Assembly (NCBI GenBank): GCA_900553295.1
Contig: USCR01000069.1
Coordinates: forward strand, 1 to 12,079
Source of the DNA: an uncultured Eubacteriales bacterium
GTDB taxonomy: Bacteria > Bacillota > Clostridia > Christensenellales > Aristaeellaceae
DNA length: 12,079 bases
Reading direction: 5' to 3'
The translations under genes were made by a program, and so were the position numbers. This document shows, one piece after another, positions 6,097 to 12,079 of the stretch; the first letter of the stretch is position 1; each line of letters opens with the position of its first letter. The notes beneath the pieces were generated by a model. The model was not told the origin of the DNA. It searched no databases and was given only the letters and a program-made list of their open reading frames with translations.

Positions 6097-7155
6097 TCAG
6101 TTCAGGTAGACCGACGCGGAGGCGCCCAGCCTGCCCGACGAGGCGGGAATGGATACATGCACCGTATAATAGGCCGCATTCTGCCGGGTTACCCCCAGGG
6201 CGGATATTTCCGTTACCGTGCCGGTGATGATCTGCTCCGGGTTCATGTCCAGCGTCACGGGGAGGGTATCCCCCACCCGCAGGGTCCCCAGGTCCATCTC
6301 ATCCACCTCGGCCACCACTTCCAAGTCGTCGGTCAGGTAAAGGCGGCACAGCAGCTGGCCCTTCCACACCTGCTGGCCGGGCGTAACAGCCACGCTGGCA
6401 ACCACGCCGGCCTCCTGGGCGGTCACCCACGGGGAAAATGCCTGGGGGTCCGCATCGGCGCTGACCAGCTCCAGCAGCAACTGTCCGGCGGTCACCTGCT
6501 GCCCCTCCTGCACATGCACCGCCGCCACGCGGCCGTTTCCCTGCACCGGCAGCGGGTCGCGGCGGACGATGGTACCCTTGCCCACGCAGTCCTTCTGGTC
6601 GTACCCGTCGTCCCGGTACAGGGTCAGGGACTCATTCAGCTCAAAGTCTCCCGCCAGCACATCCACCGTATACTGGGCGCCGCTCACGGCCACCACCTGG
6701 CCCTGGCCCTCCACGCGGGAAGATTTGTTGGACTTGAAGTACAGGGTTTCACCCAGGTGCAGCGTACGGTTGGCATCATCGTTGTACGCGCCGGTGGTGC
6801 TGGCCTGTATCTGCTGGGACTGTGCAGGCTCCAGGCCCAGCAGCATACCATAGCGGGCCATTGCCGCCGCGGCATCGTCCCCGGGCTGCACAAACACCGC
6901 GCCCACCGTGGCGTTTTCCGTGGCATAGACCCCTGTGGTTATAAAGCCCATCAGATTTTGTCCCGCCGCTACGGTGTCCCCCGCCGTCAGGTCAAAGGCA
7001 TTCAGCGTGCCGCTCATGGGCGCCGTCACATCCAGGTAATGCACAGCGGACACCACACCATCCGCCAGGGGCCGTCCGGTCAAGTCCTCGGCTGCCAGGG
7101 CGGTGGGAACCGCCAGCAGGCACCACGCCATCATCAGGCACAATACTTTTTTCAT
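6097..7155 (-). CDS. Secreted membrane-fusion (HlyD/YknX-like) adaptor of an ABC transporter
   Basis: This 352-residue protein begins with a signal peptide (MKKVLCLMMAWCLLAVPTAL, then AAED) and has no lipobox. It has lipoyl-like half motifs at 44-70 (APMSGTLNAFDLTAGDTVAA), 207-230 (NGRVAAVHVQEGQQVTAGQ) and 249-271 (AGVVASVAVTPGQQVWKGQL). A beta-barrel domain follows at 277-351, with VVAEVDEMDLGTLRVGDTLP and GTVTEISALG. The order fits periplasmic-adaptor proteins that pair with MacB-type permeases, but no long coiled-coil hairpin is evident. ATG 7155 is preferred because GGAAGG lies 7 bases upstream; ATG 7158 is directly adjacent and possible. The gene starts 28 bases after the permease stop and ends 19 bases before the TetR start. 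It probably bridges the permease to substrate or cell envelope outside the membrane. Confidence 0.85.
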   Translation of the reverse strand: MKKVLCLMMAWCLLAVPTALAAEDLTGRPLADGVVSAVHYLDVTAPMSGTLNAFDLTAGDTVAAGQNLMGFITTGVYATENATVGAVFVQPGDDAAAAMARYGMLLGLEPAQSQQIQASTTGAYNDDANRTLHLGETLYFKSNKSSRVEGQGQVVAVSGAQYTVDVLAGDFELNESLTLYRDDGYDQKDCVGKGTIVRRDPLPVQGNGRVAAVHVQEGQQVTAGQLLLELVSADADPQAFSPWVTAQEAGVVASVAVTPGQQVWKGQLLCRLYLTDDLEVVAEVDEMDLGTLRVGDTLPVTLDMNPEQIITGTVTEISALGVTRQNAAYYTVHVSIPASSGRLGASASVYLN

Positions 7156-7183
7156 CATGCATCCTTCCTTTCCGTCTCGGAGG

Positions 7184-9544
7184 TTATTCCACACTTTTCA
7201 GCGCTTCCACCATATTGATGCCGTGTACCTTCCGGGTCAGCAGCCGTTCAATGCACAGGCTGAACGCCAGGGTAATCAGGCTGGCCACCAGGATGGACAT
7301 GGGCGCCACGTGGGCCGTGTACACCATGTTCTCGGAATTGATGGCGCTGAGCACCGCCTGCGTAAGCAGGATGCCGGGATAGACGCCCAGGGCCGTGCCC
7401 AGCAGCGAAACCGCCCAGGTTTCCCGCATCATCAGCCGGCGAATTTCCCGTTGATGATAGCCCAGCACTTTCAGGGTCGCGTAGTCCCGGGTGCGCTCCG
7501 TAAAGTTCATCAGTCCCATATTGTAGCAGATCACAAAGGCCAGCCCCAGCGCGGCGAAGTACATCAGGTTGAATACCGCGGTGGTGGAATCCATCAGCGT
7601 CATGGTTTGCGCGTATTGATGCACCGGATCCTTCAGGGCGGTGACTTCGTCTGCCTGGCTCAGCTCCCAGCGGCACAGCGCCGAGGGATTTTTCAGCAGC
7701 AGCGCGGTGGGGCGGAACGCTCCCCGGCGCAGCTGTTCCCAGCTCTTGCGTGGCAGGAAGATCCCCTGGTTCATGGTGGTATCCACCACCTGGGCCAGCA
7801 CCATGGTTTCGGGTTCATCCTCCCCGGGGAACCACAGCTCCACCTGATCCCCCTGGGACAGGCCCATCACGTCCATGAGCTTGCGGCTGATGGCCAGGCC
7901 CTCCCCGGTGAGGGGAATCACCGTGTTTCCAGTGCCGTAGCGCAGCATGGTCTGGTTTTCCTCCATAACGGTAAGCAGCACCGTGCGGCTGGTATCCCCG
8001 CTGCGCAGGCTCACGGACAGCTCCATCACGCCCTCCACTGCGTCGGCATCCAGGCGGCCGCGGTAGCTTTCCAGCGTGCCGGCGGAGGCGGTATCCAGAT
8101 CCGCCCGCAGGTCATAGCCCACAATGCCCGTGTAGTATTCCCCCACGCAGGCATCCACGGAATCCTGCAGGCCCATGGCGCAGATAATCAGCATATTGCA
8201 GCACAGCACGCCGATCATGGACATCAGGGTACGCCAGCGGTTCCTGGCAATGTTGCGCACCACCATCTTCGTGTTGAAGGAAAAGCGTCCCCACAGCCCG
8301 CGCCACCGCTCCAGCAGTACGCGGCTGCCGGATTTGGGCGGCTTGGGGCGCAGCAGCTCCGCCGTTACCTCCTGGGCCGCGTGGTTATACGCGTGCATGC
8401 AGATGCCCATGCTCAGCAGCACCATGAGCAGCGTCATGCCCCATGCGGGGAGCGAAACCGGCGCGCGCAGCTTCACCGGCAGAAAATAGTGCGCGGTTTC
8501 CATGGCATACAGCATATCCGGCAGGGTATAATGTCCCACCAGGGTGCCCAGCAGCGCGCCCACGCTGGAGGGCACCAGGGCATAGCACAGATAGTGCCGC
8601 CTGATCTGGCCGTCCCGGTAGCCCAGGGCCTTGAGCGTCCCCATCTGGGTGCGCTGATTCTCGATCATGCGTGTGAGCGTGGTCAGCACCACCATGGAAG
8701 CCACCAGATAAGCCAGTATGGGGAACACCAGCGTCAGGTTCTGGAAAATGTCCACGTCTGCCCGGGTCCGCTGGGTGCTGGCATGGGTTTGCTGGGTCAG
8801 GATTAGCGCCTGGGGCAGCAGGTCCTGCAAGGCGTGCTCCACCTGGTCCCGGTCCGCACCGGCTTCCAGGCGCGCCACGGCCTCATTGAGGGGAAGCTGT
8901 GGTACGGCATTCCAGCAAATCACCGCATAGCCGTATTTGGCGGGCTCCGGAGTCACGTCCTTGGCGGTAATCACATGCTCCGCGTCGTAAATCAGCCCGC
9001 GGATCACGAAGGTTTGCTCCTGCCCCAGCACATCCAGGCGCAGGTCATCCCCCACCGACAGTCCATTGGCCTGGGCAAACTCCTTTTGTACCCATATGCC
9101 ACGGGTATCCCTGTCCGCCAGGGGCGCGCCCTCCACACACTGGGGAACGTTCATCCTGGGCACGCCGTCATAGGCATGGACGTTCAGGGAGACATCCTCC
9201 CCCAGGGCGGGGCAATCCATATCCCCGGTAAAGCGGCCCTGGACATCCGCCACGCCCTGGGTATGGGCGATGCGATCCAGGTCCGCCTTGGTCATGCCGC
9301 TCAGGTTGATCCAGAAATCCGACAGCACTCCCTGCTGAAAATAGGTCTCCGCCGAGAGATCCAGCATGCGCCACGCGCCATCCAGCCCGCTGTATACCCA
9401 GGTACCCAGGGCGCACAGCAGCACGATGGTCAAAAACTGCATGGCGTTTTGGCGCATATCACGCCAGAGCTTTTTCCTAAGCGCCGTTGCACCGCGGCGA
9501 CGCTCTTGTTTCGCCGCGGGCCGTACCGGCGCCGGACCTACCAT
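7184..9544 (-). CDS. ABC transporter permease, FtsX/MacB-like, two FtsX domains
   Basis: This 786-residue membrane protein has a long first extracytoplasmic domain and about 8 predicted membrane segments: near 36-53, 271-291, 320-337, 365-383, 440-458, 655-678, 709-727 and 747-766. The two FtsX-like repeats are seen in TRMIENQRTQMGTLKALGYR (291-310) and the parallel FTERTRDYATLKVLGYHQRE (681-700), the cytoplasmic coupling segments after TM2 and TM6. NIARNRWRTLMSMIGVLCCN (431-450) marks the start of the second half. This layout is that of large Firmicute FtsX-family permeases used for peptide, antibiotic or lipid export or sensing. Start ATG 9544 overlaps the ATPase stop by 7 bases, with GGAGG 7 bases upstream, so the two are translationally coupled. 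The substrate is unknown. Confidence 0.92.
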   Translation of the reverse strand: MVGPAPVRPAAKQERRRGATALRKKLWRDMRQNAMQFLTIVLLCALGTWVYSGLDGAWRMLDLSAETYFQQGVLSDFWINLSGMTKADLDRIAHTQGVADVQGRFTGDMDCPALGEDVSLNVHAYDGVPRMNVPQCVEGAPLADRDTRGIWVQKEFAQANGLSVGDDLRLDVLGQEQTFVIRGLIYDAEHVITAKDVTPEPAKYGYAVICWNAVPQLPLNEAVARLEAGADRDQVEHALQDLLPQALILTQQTHASTQRTRADVDIFQNLTLVFPILAYLVASMVVLTTLTRMIENQRTQMGTLKALGYRDGQIRRHYLCYALVPSSVGALLGTLVGHYTLPDMLYAMETAHYFLPVKLRAPVSLPAWGMTLLMVLLSMGICMHAYNHAAQEVTAELLRPKPPKSGSRVLLERWRGLWGRFSFNTKMVVRNIARNRWRTLMSMIGVLCCNMLIICAMGLQDSVDACVGEYYTGIVGYDLRADLDTASAGTLESYRGRLDADAVEGVMELSVSLRSGDTSRTVLLTVMEENQTMLRYGTGNTVIPLTGEGLAISRKLMDVMGLSQGDQVELWFPGEDEPETMVLAQVVDTTMNQGIFLPRKSWEQLRRGAFRPTALLLKNPSALCRWELSQADEVTALKDPVHQYAQTMTLMDSTTAVFNLMYFAALGLAFVICYNMGLMNFTERTRDYATLKVLGYHQREIRRLMMRETWAVSLLGTALGVYPGILLTQAVLSAINSENMVYTAHVAPMSILVASLITLAFSLCIERLLTRKVHGINMVEALKSVE

Positions 9545-10239
9545 GCAATGTCCTCCACCCGGGCGGGATGGGGGTTGACGGTGTTTTCCACAATGGTGCC
9601 ATTGCGCATGCGGATAACCCGGTCCCCCAGGGGTGCAATGCTGGCGTTATGCGTAATGATAACCACCGTGGTGTGATAGGTTTTGCTCACCCGGCTCAGC
9701 AATTCCAGCACCTGCTCGCCCGTTTTGGAATCCAGGGCGCCGGTGGGTTCGTCGCACAGCAGCAGCGCGGGATTTTTGCACAGCGCCCGGGCGATGGATA
9801 CACGCTGCTGTTCACCGCCGGAAAGCTGCGCGGGAAAGTTTTTCATCCGTTCGCCCAGGCCCACCTGGGTCAATACCTCCCGGGGATTCAGCGCCCGGGG
9901 ACACACCTGCTGGGCAAGCTCCACATTTTCCAGGGCCGTGAGGCTGGGCATCAGGTTATAAAACTGAAACACAAACCCAACATCCAGCCGGCGGTATTCC
10001 GTCAGCTCCTTGCCCCGCATGGCGGTAACGATTTTGTCCCCCACGCGGATCTCGCCGCTGGTGGCTGTGTCCATGCCACCCAGCAGGTTCAGTATCGTGG
10101 TTTTGCCCGCGCCACTGGGACCCAGCACCACGCACAACTCCCCCTGCTCAATGCCGAAGGACACATGGTCCGCTGCGTGGACCACCTGCTCCCCCTGCCC
10201 ATAATCCTTGCATACCTGGTCGAAGGTGATATAGCTCAT
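9538..10239 (-). CDS. ABC transporter ATP-binding protein (MacB/LolD-type)
   Basis: This 233-residue ATPase has a complete set of motifs: Walker [10 protein letters not shown] (40-48), Q-loop [10 protein letters not shown] (Q92), signature LSGGEQQR (139-146), Walker [13 protein letters not shown] (159-170, Glu164) and H-loop His197 (IITHNAS). [19 protein letters not shown] and [14 protein letters not shown] are typical of the MacB/LolD/FtsE-like group that works with FtsX-fold permeases. It powers the adjacent permease. ATG 10239 is preferred, with GGAGG at 10250-10246 six bases upstream; ATG 10242 is directly adjacent. It is the first gene of a four-gene operon (ATPase, permease, adaptor, TetR). 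Confidence 0.95.
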   Translation of the reverse strand: MSYITFDQVCKDYGQGEQVVHAADHVSFGIEQGELCVVLGPSGAGKTTILNLLGGMDTATSGEIRVGDKIVTAMRGKELTEYRRLDVGFVFQFYNLMPSLTALENVELAQQVCPRALNPREVLTQVGLGERMKNFPAQLSGGEQQRVSIARALCKNPALLLCDEPTGALDSKTGEQVLELLSRVSKTYHTTVVIITHNASIAPLGDRVIRMRNGTIVENTVNPHPARVEDIAW

Positions 10240-10258
10240 CATGCCCCTCCAAAAACCG

Positions 10259-10286
10259 TATGACTGTTTTTTGTTTTACGGTCATA
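10259..10286. promoter_or_regulatory. Inverted repeat at the ABC operon promoter, candidate TetR operator
   Basis: TATGACTGT (10259-10267) and ACGGTCATA (10278-10286) are inverted 9-base arms with one mismatch, separated by 10 bases. The repeat abuts the -10 element and covers the expected transcription start of the ABC operon, a position that would block transcription. Arms of this kind and size are typical of TetR-family sites. Binding by the TetR protein encoded at the end of the same operon is inference. Confidence 0.6.
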
Positions 10287-10314
10287 TAGTATTGCAATGG
10301 GATGGCCTTGTCAA
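10286..10314 (-). promoter_or_regulatory. SigA-type promoter of the ABC transporter operon
   Basis: On the minus strand TTGACA (10314-10309), a 17-base spacer and TACTAT (10291-10286) form a strong promoter. It lies about 45 bases upstream of the ATPase start codon. The candidate TetR operator follows directly. Confidence 0.82.
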
Positions 10315-10374
10315 TGGGACACTTTTTCTATTCTGTCCGGTTCCAGCGCCGGAGACATTTTTCGATATTTTCCG

Positions 10375-10403
10375 TTGACAAGGGCCTTGGTCTATGCTAT
10401 AGT
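10375..10403 (+). promoter_or_regulatory. SigA-type promoter of the marR-degV operon
   Basis: TTGACA (10375-10380), a 17-base spacer and TATAGT (10398-10403) form a strong housekeeping promoter. Transcription would start near 10410, at the left edge of the first palindromic operator. Its -35 lies 60 bases from the divergent -35 of the ABC operon. Confidence 0.87.
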
Positions 10404-10409
10404 TGTGAA

Positions 10410-10426
10410 GCTTTGAAATTCAAAGC
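10410..10426. promoter_or_regulatory. FabT-like operator 1 (palindrome)
   Basis: GCTTTGAAATTCAAAGC is a perfect 17-base palindrome around a central base. It contains TTTGA-N3-TCAAA, the core reported for sites of FabT, the MarR-family fatty acid synthesis repressor of streptococci and lactococci. It sits at the predicted transcription start, so binding would repress the operon encoding the MarR regulator. Confidence 0.72.
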
Positions 10427-10444
10427 ATTCTCTTTTGCCTAATT

Positions 10445-10460
10445 GCTTTGAATTTCAAAA
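10445..10460. promoter_or_regulatory. FabT-like operator 2 (palindrome)
   Basis: GCTTTGAATTTCAAAA holds a second TTTGA-N3-TCAAA core (10447-10459). Its centre is 35 bases downstream of the centre of operator 1, and it ends 20 bases before the MarR start codon. The pair in one leader suggests cooperative or stepwise autoregulation. Confidence 0.68.
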
Positions 10461-10480
10461 TAAATACCATAGGAGTCCAC

Positions 10481-10939
10481 ATGAGCGAATACCGTGCACG
10501 TATCGATCAGGTGCTGGTGCATCTGTTCAACGACATCCTACGTATTGAGGAGGAGTCCCTGCACCGCCGGGGTGTCCACGGCCTGAGCATGCGAGAGATC
10601 CATGTATTGCAGGCCATCATGGAATCCGGTGAGGAGAACACCATGTCCGCCGTGGCAGCCCGGCTGCACGTGACGGTGGGTTCCCTGACGGTGGCCATCA
10701 ACACGCTGGTGCGCAAGGGGTATGTGGAGCGGCAACGCTCCAGCCAGGATAAGCGGTGCATTCATCTGCTGCTCACCCCCCGCGCCGCCGACGTCAACCG
10801 GCTGCACCAGGATTTCCACCGCCAGCTCACCGATGCGCTGCTGCGGGAAATTCCCCAGGAACGCCTGGCCTTGATCTGCCAGGGATTGGACGGCGTAGCC
10901 GACTATTTTGAAGAGCAAGAAAGGAACGGTAAGCTATGA
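10481..10939 (+). CDS. MarR-family regulator, FabT-like
   Basis: This 152-residue winged-helix regulator has its recognition region at about 53-100: MSAVAARLHVTVGSLTVAIN, LVRKGYVERQRSSQDKR (wing) and HLLLTPRAA. The N-terminus (YRARIDQVLVHLFNDILRIE, then ESLHRRGVHGLSMREIHVLQ) resembles streptococcal FabT, which has IFN-VL-IEESSL and KEMHTI at matching places. FabT controls fatty acid synthesis genes with acyl-ACP as corepressor. The match is from memory and partial. Start ATG 10481 has TAGGAG 5 bases upstream; earlier in-frame codons from 10448 lie within operator 2. The stop overlaps the next gene start by 4 bases (ATGA), tying it to the DegV/FakB protein. No fab genes are in the window. Autoregulation through the two upstream palindromes is likely. 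Confidence 0.87.
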   Translation: MSEYRARIDQVLVHLFNDILRIEEESLHRRGVHGLSMREIHVLQAIMESGEENTMSAVAARLHVTVGSLTVAINTLVRKGYVERQRSSQDKRCIHLLLTPRAADVNRLHQDFHRQLTDALLREIPQERLALICQGLDGVADYFEEQERNGKL

Positions 10940-11784
10940 TCCGCATCATTACCGATAGCATTTCCGATTTGTCGCAGCAGGAGGGACAGGCGCAGGATTT
11001 CCGTGTGCTTCCCCTGACCGTGCGCTTTGGCAGCGAGGAGTTCCGCGACGGCATCGACCTGGACCACGACGCTTTCTATGCCCGCCTGGTATCGGCCACG
11101 GAGCTTCCCAAAACCAGCCAGATTACGCCGGAAGCCTTCGACCGGGCCTTCTGTGAGGAACTCCGTGACCCTGCCAACGAGGTGCTGTGCATCACCGGTT
11201 CTTCCAAGCTCAGCGGCACTTGGCAATCCGCCATGATGGCCCGGGAAATGTCCAACACGCCCGAACGCATCCATATTGTGGACAGCCTGAACGTCTCCCT
11301 GGGGGAGGCGACGCTGGTGCGCCTTGCCCTGGTTCGTCGGGCCGAGATGCCCAACGCCGCCGCCCTGAAGGATTGCCTGGAGGATTACGTCCGCCGCTCC
11401 TGCCTGATTGGCAAGGCGGAAGTGCTCAAGTACCTGGTCATGGGCGGACGGCTGAGCGTGCTGGGCGGTGCGGTGGGTTCCGCGCTGCACATCAAGCCCC
11501 TGCTCCGCCTGGTGGATGGAAAGCTGACCCAGGCCGGCATCTGCCGCAGCAAACACCGGGCCCTGGAGTGGTTTGCCCAGCAGCTGCAGGACGTTCCCCC
11601 GGACCCCGCCGTTCCCCTTACCATTGCCCACGCCCATGCCCCGGAATCCGCCGCGGAGCTGCACACGTTCCTTTCCCAGGCTATTCCGACCCTGCCGCCC
11701 ATTCTGGAAATGGAGATCGGCACGGTTGTGGGCACCCACGGCGGGCCCGGCATTATCGGCCTGAGCTGGATTGCCCGCGCCTAA
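10936..11784 (+). CDS. DegV-family (FakB-type) fatty-acid-binding protein
   Basis: This 282-residue protein has full DegV length. Family landmarks are RIITDSISDLS (3-13), KTSQITPEAF (59-68, including the T60-S61 pair that contacts the fatty acid carboxylate in FakB proteins), ITGSSKLSGTW (86-96), VDSLNVSLGEATLV (115-128), YLVMGGRLS (166-174) and the C-terminal GTHGGPGIIGLSW (266-278). FakB proteins hold a free fatty acid while the kinase FakA phosphorylates it, feeding exogenous fatty acids into phospholipid synthesis. No fakA (DhaK/DhaL-like kinase) is in the window. The start codon overlaps the MarR stop (ATGA), so it is translationally coupled to the FabT-like regulator. This supports a role in fatty acid sensing or uptake. 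The chain preference is not readable from sequence. Confidence 0.92.
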   Translation: MIRIITDSISDLSQQEGQAQDFRVLPLTVRFGSEEFRDGIDLDHDAFYARLVSATELPKTSQITPEAFDRAFCEELRDPANEVLCITGSSKLSGTWQSAMMAREMSNTPERIHIVDSLNVSLGEATLVRLALVRRAEMPNAAALKDCLEDYVRRSCLIGKAEVLKYLVMGGRLSVLGGAVGSALHIKPLLRLVDGKLTQAGICRSKHRALEWFAQQLQDVPPDPAVPLTIAHAHAPESAAELHTFLSQAIPTLPPILEMEIGTVVGTHGGPGIIGLSWIARA

Positions 11785-11795
11785 AGGCCATGACA

Positions 11796-11875
11796 AACCA
11801 GGCGGACTGTGACACAGCGTTTTTCCTCCGCAAAGGCCCAAGGAGGGGCGAAGGTTGCGGACAGTCTCCCTGGTT
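11796..11875 (+). repeat. Long interrupted inverted repeat downstream of degV
   Basis: AACCAGG-(CG)-GACTGT at 11796-11810 is matched by ACAGTC-(TC)-CCTGGTT at 11861-11875. Directly inside it, CCGCAA (11828-11833) matches TTGCGG (11855-11860), extending the right arm without a gap. Together they can form about 19 base pairs with one 2x2 internal loop and a 17-base bulge on the left. No T-run follows, so it is not a classical terminator. Confidence 0.6.
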
Positions 11876-11899
11876 GCGCCAGTGAATGCGAAGTCTCCG

Positions 11900-11931
11900 G
11901 CATTTGCAAAATGCATGTGCGCATTTGCAAA
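11900..11931 (+). repeat. Direct repeats GCATTTGCAAA, 21-base period
   Basis: GCATTTGCAAA occurs at 11900-11910 and again at 11921-11931. The first copy extends into a palindrome, GCATTTGCAAAATGC (11900-11914). The 21-base spacing equals about two DNA helical turns, a spacing seen for paired protein sites, though function is unknown. Confidence 0.5.
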
Positions 11932-11995
11932 GCAAACATACCTGGCCTGCAACGTGCAACGCCCGTTTCAGACTGTCAAAAAACCTTCAGGAGGT

Positions 11996-12021
11996 GTCGG
12001 AGGGGCCGCAGCCTCTCCGAC
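11996..12021 (+). terminator. GC-rich hairpin, possible weak terminator
   Basis: GTCGGAGGGGC (11996-12006) pairs over 11 positions (one G-T) with GCCTCTCCGAC (12011-12021) across the tetraloop CGCA. Only TTT (12022-12024) follows within a short T-rich stretch, so termination strength is uncertain. It lies 212 bases after the degV stop. Confidence 0.5.
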
Positions 12022-12033
12022 TTTCATTCGTGT

Positions 12034-12052
12034 AAGCCGGCTTTGCCGGCTT
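12034..12052. repeat. Short perfect hairpin
   Basis: AAGCCGGC and GCCGGCTT are perfect inverted 8-base arms around TTT. Read on either strand the element is a compact hairpin. No adequate T-run follows on the plus strand, so it may be a REP-like repeat or part of a terminator for a gene beyond the right edge. Confidence 0.5.
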
Positions 12053-12079
12053 CGCGGGTTGTTGATTTTGCTTGCAAAA

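Larger units (their letters stand above)
11785..12079. other. Gene-free, hairpin- and repeat-rich intergenic region
   Basis: No convincing gene is seen on either strand over the last ~295 bases. The stretch contains a long interrupted inverted repeat, two direct repeats of GCATTTGCAAA, a tandem TGCAACG pair (11948-11961), the sequence CAGACTGTCAAAAAACC (11969-11985), and two compact GC hairpins near the right edge. It could hold the degV terminator, a dispersed repeat or a small RNA. None of these is proven. Confidence 0.6.

Noticed and set aside
5941..7218. Plus-strand open frame of 425 codons opposite TetR and the adaptor
   Set aside because: It spans the boundary between two well-supported minus-strand genes and has shadow-like composition.
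7103..8806. Long plus-strand open frame of 567 codons opposite the ABC permease
   Set aside because: It is His/Gln-rich, has no domain and no convincing ribosome binding site. The minus-strand permease there has clear membrane segments and FtsX repeats.
11796..11875. Integron attC-like site from the inverted arms AACCAGG/CCTGGTT
   Set aside because: The ends do not fit the RYYYAAC/GTTRRRY core and no integrase or gene cassette array is present.
10903..11952. Minus-strand open frame of 349 codons opposite degV
   Set aside because: The plus strand encodes an unmistakable DegV-family protein; the reverse frame has no motif.

Overview
The window reads as a GC-rich chromosomal segment from a Firmicute, most likely a Clostridia-type gut or anaerobic bacterium. 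The evidence is a classical T-box riboswitch, housekeeping-type promoters with 17-bp spacers, strong AGGAGG-type ribosome binding sites, a DegV/FakB-family lipid-binding protein, a FabT-like MarR regulator and a small ECF sigma factor. No phage, transposase, tRNA, rRNA or CRISPR array was seen. The genus cannot be told from the sequence alone.

Left part (1-4571, all genes on the minus strand). A gene cut by the left edge encodes an unusual fusion of a xylose-isomerase-like TIM barrel and the start of an AMP-forming acyl-CoA synthetase. It is preceded by a complete T-box leader with its own promoter and terminator. Upstream of that lies a three-gene cluster: a 47-residue peptide, an ECF sigma factor and a 398-residue repeat protein. 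The genes overlap at each junction, and a sequence resembling an ECF-type promoter precedes the cluster, which suggests autoregulation. Next is a single sugar-nucleotidyltransferase-like gene with its own promoter and a strong terminator.

Middle part (4543-10314). A divergent plus-strand RluA-family pseudouridine synthase converges on a minus-strand four-gene operon. In transcription order the operon encodes an ABC ATPase, an FtsX/MacB-type permease with about 8 membrane segments, a secreted membrane-fusion (HlyD/YknX-like) adaptor and a TetR regulator. An inverted repeat lies at the expected transcription start of this operon and is a good candidate for the TetR operator, which would close a feedback loop.

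Right part (10375-12079). A divergent promoter drives a two-gene, ATGA-coupled operon: a MarR regulator resembling FabT and a DegV/FakB-type fatty-acid-binding protein. Two palindromes of the form TTTGA-N3-TCAAA lie between promoter and start codon. They fit an autoregulated lipid-responsive unit for exogenous fatty acid use. The last ~295 bases hold no gene but are rich in hairpins and short repeats.

The most unusual items are the T-box-controlled isomerase/acyl-CoA-ligase fusion, the ECF sigma paired with a repeat protein instead of a recognisable anti-sigma factor, and the compact FabT-like/FakB regulatory unit.
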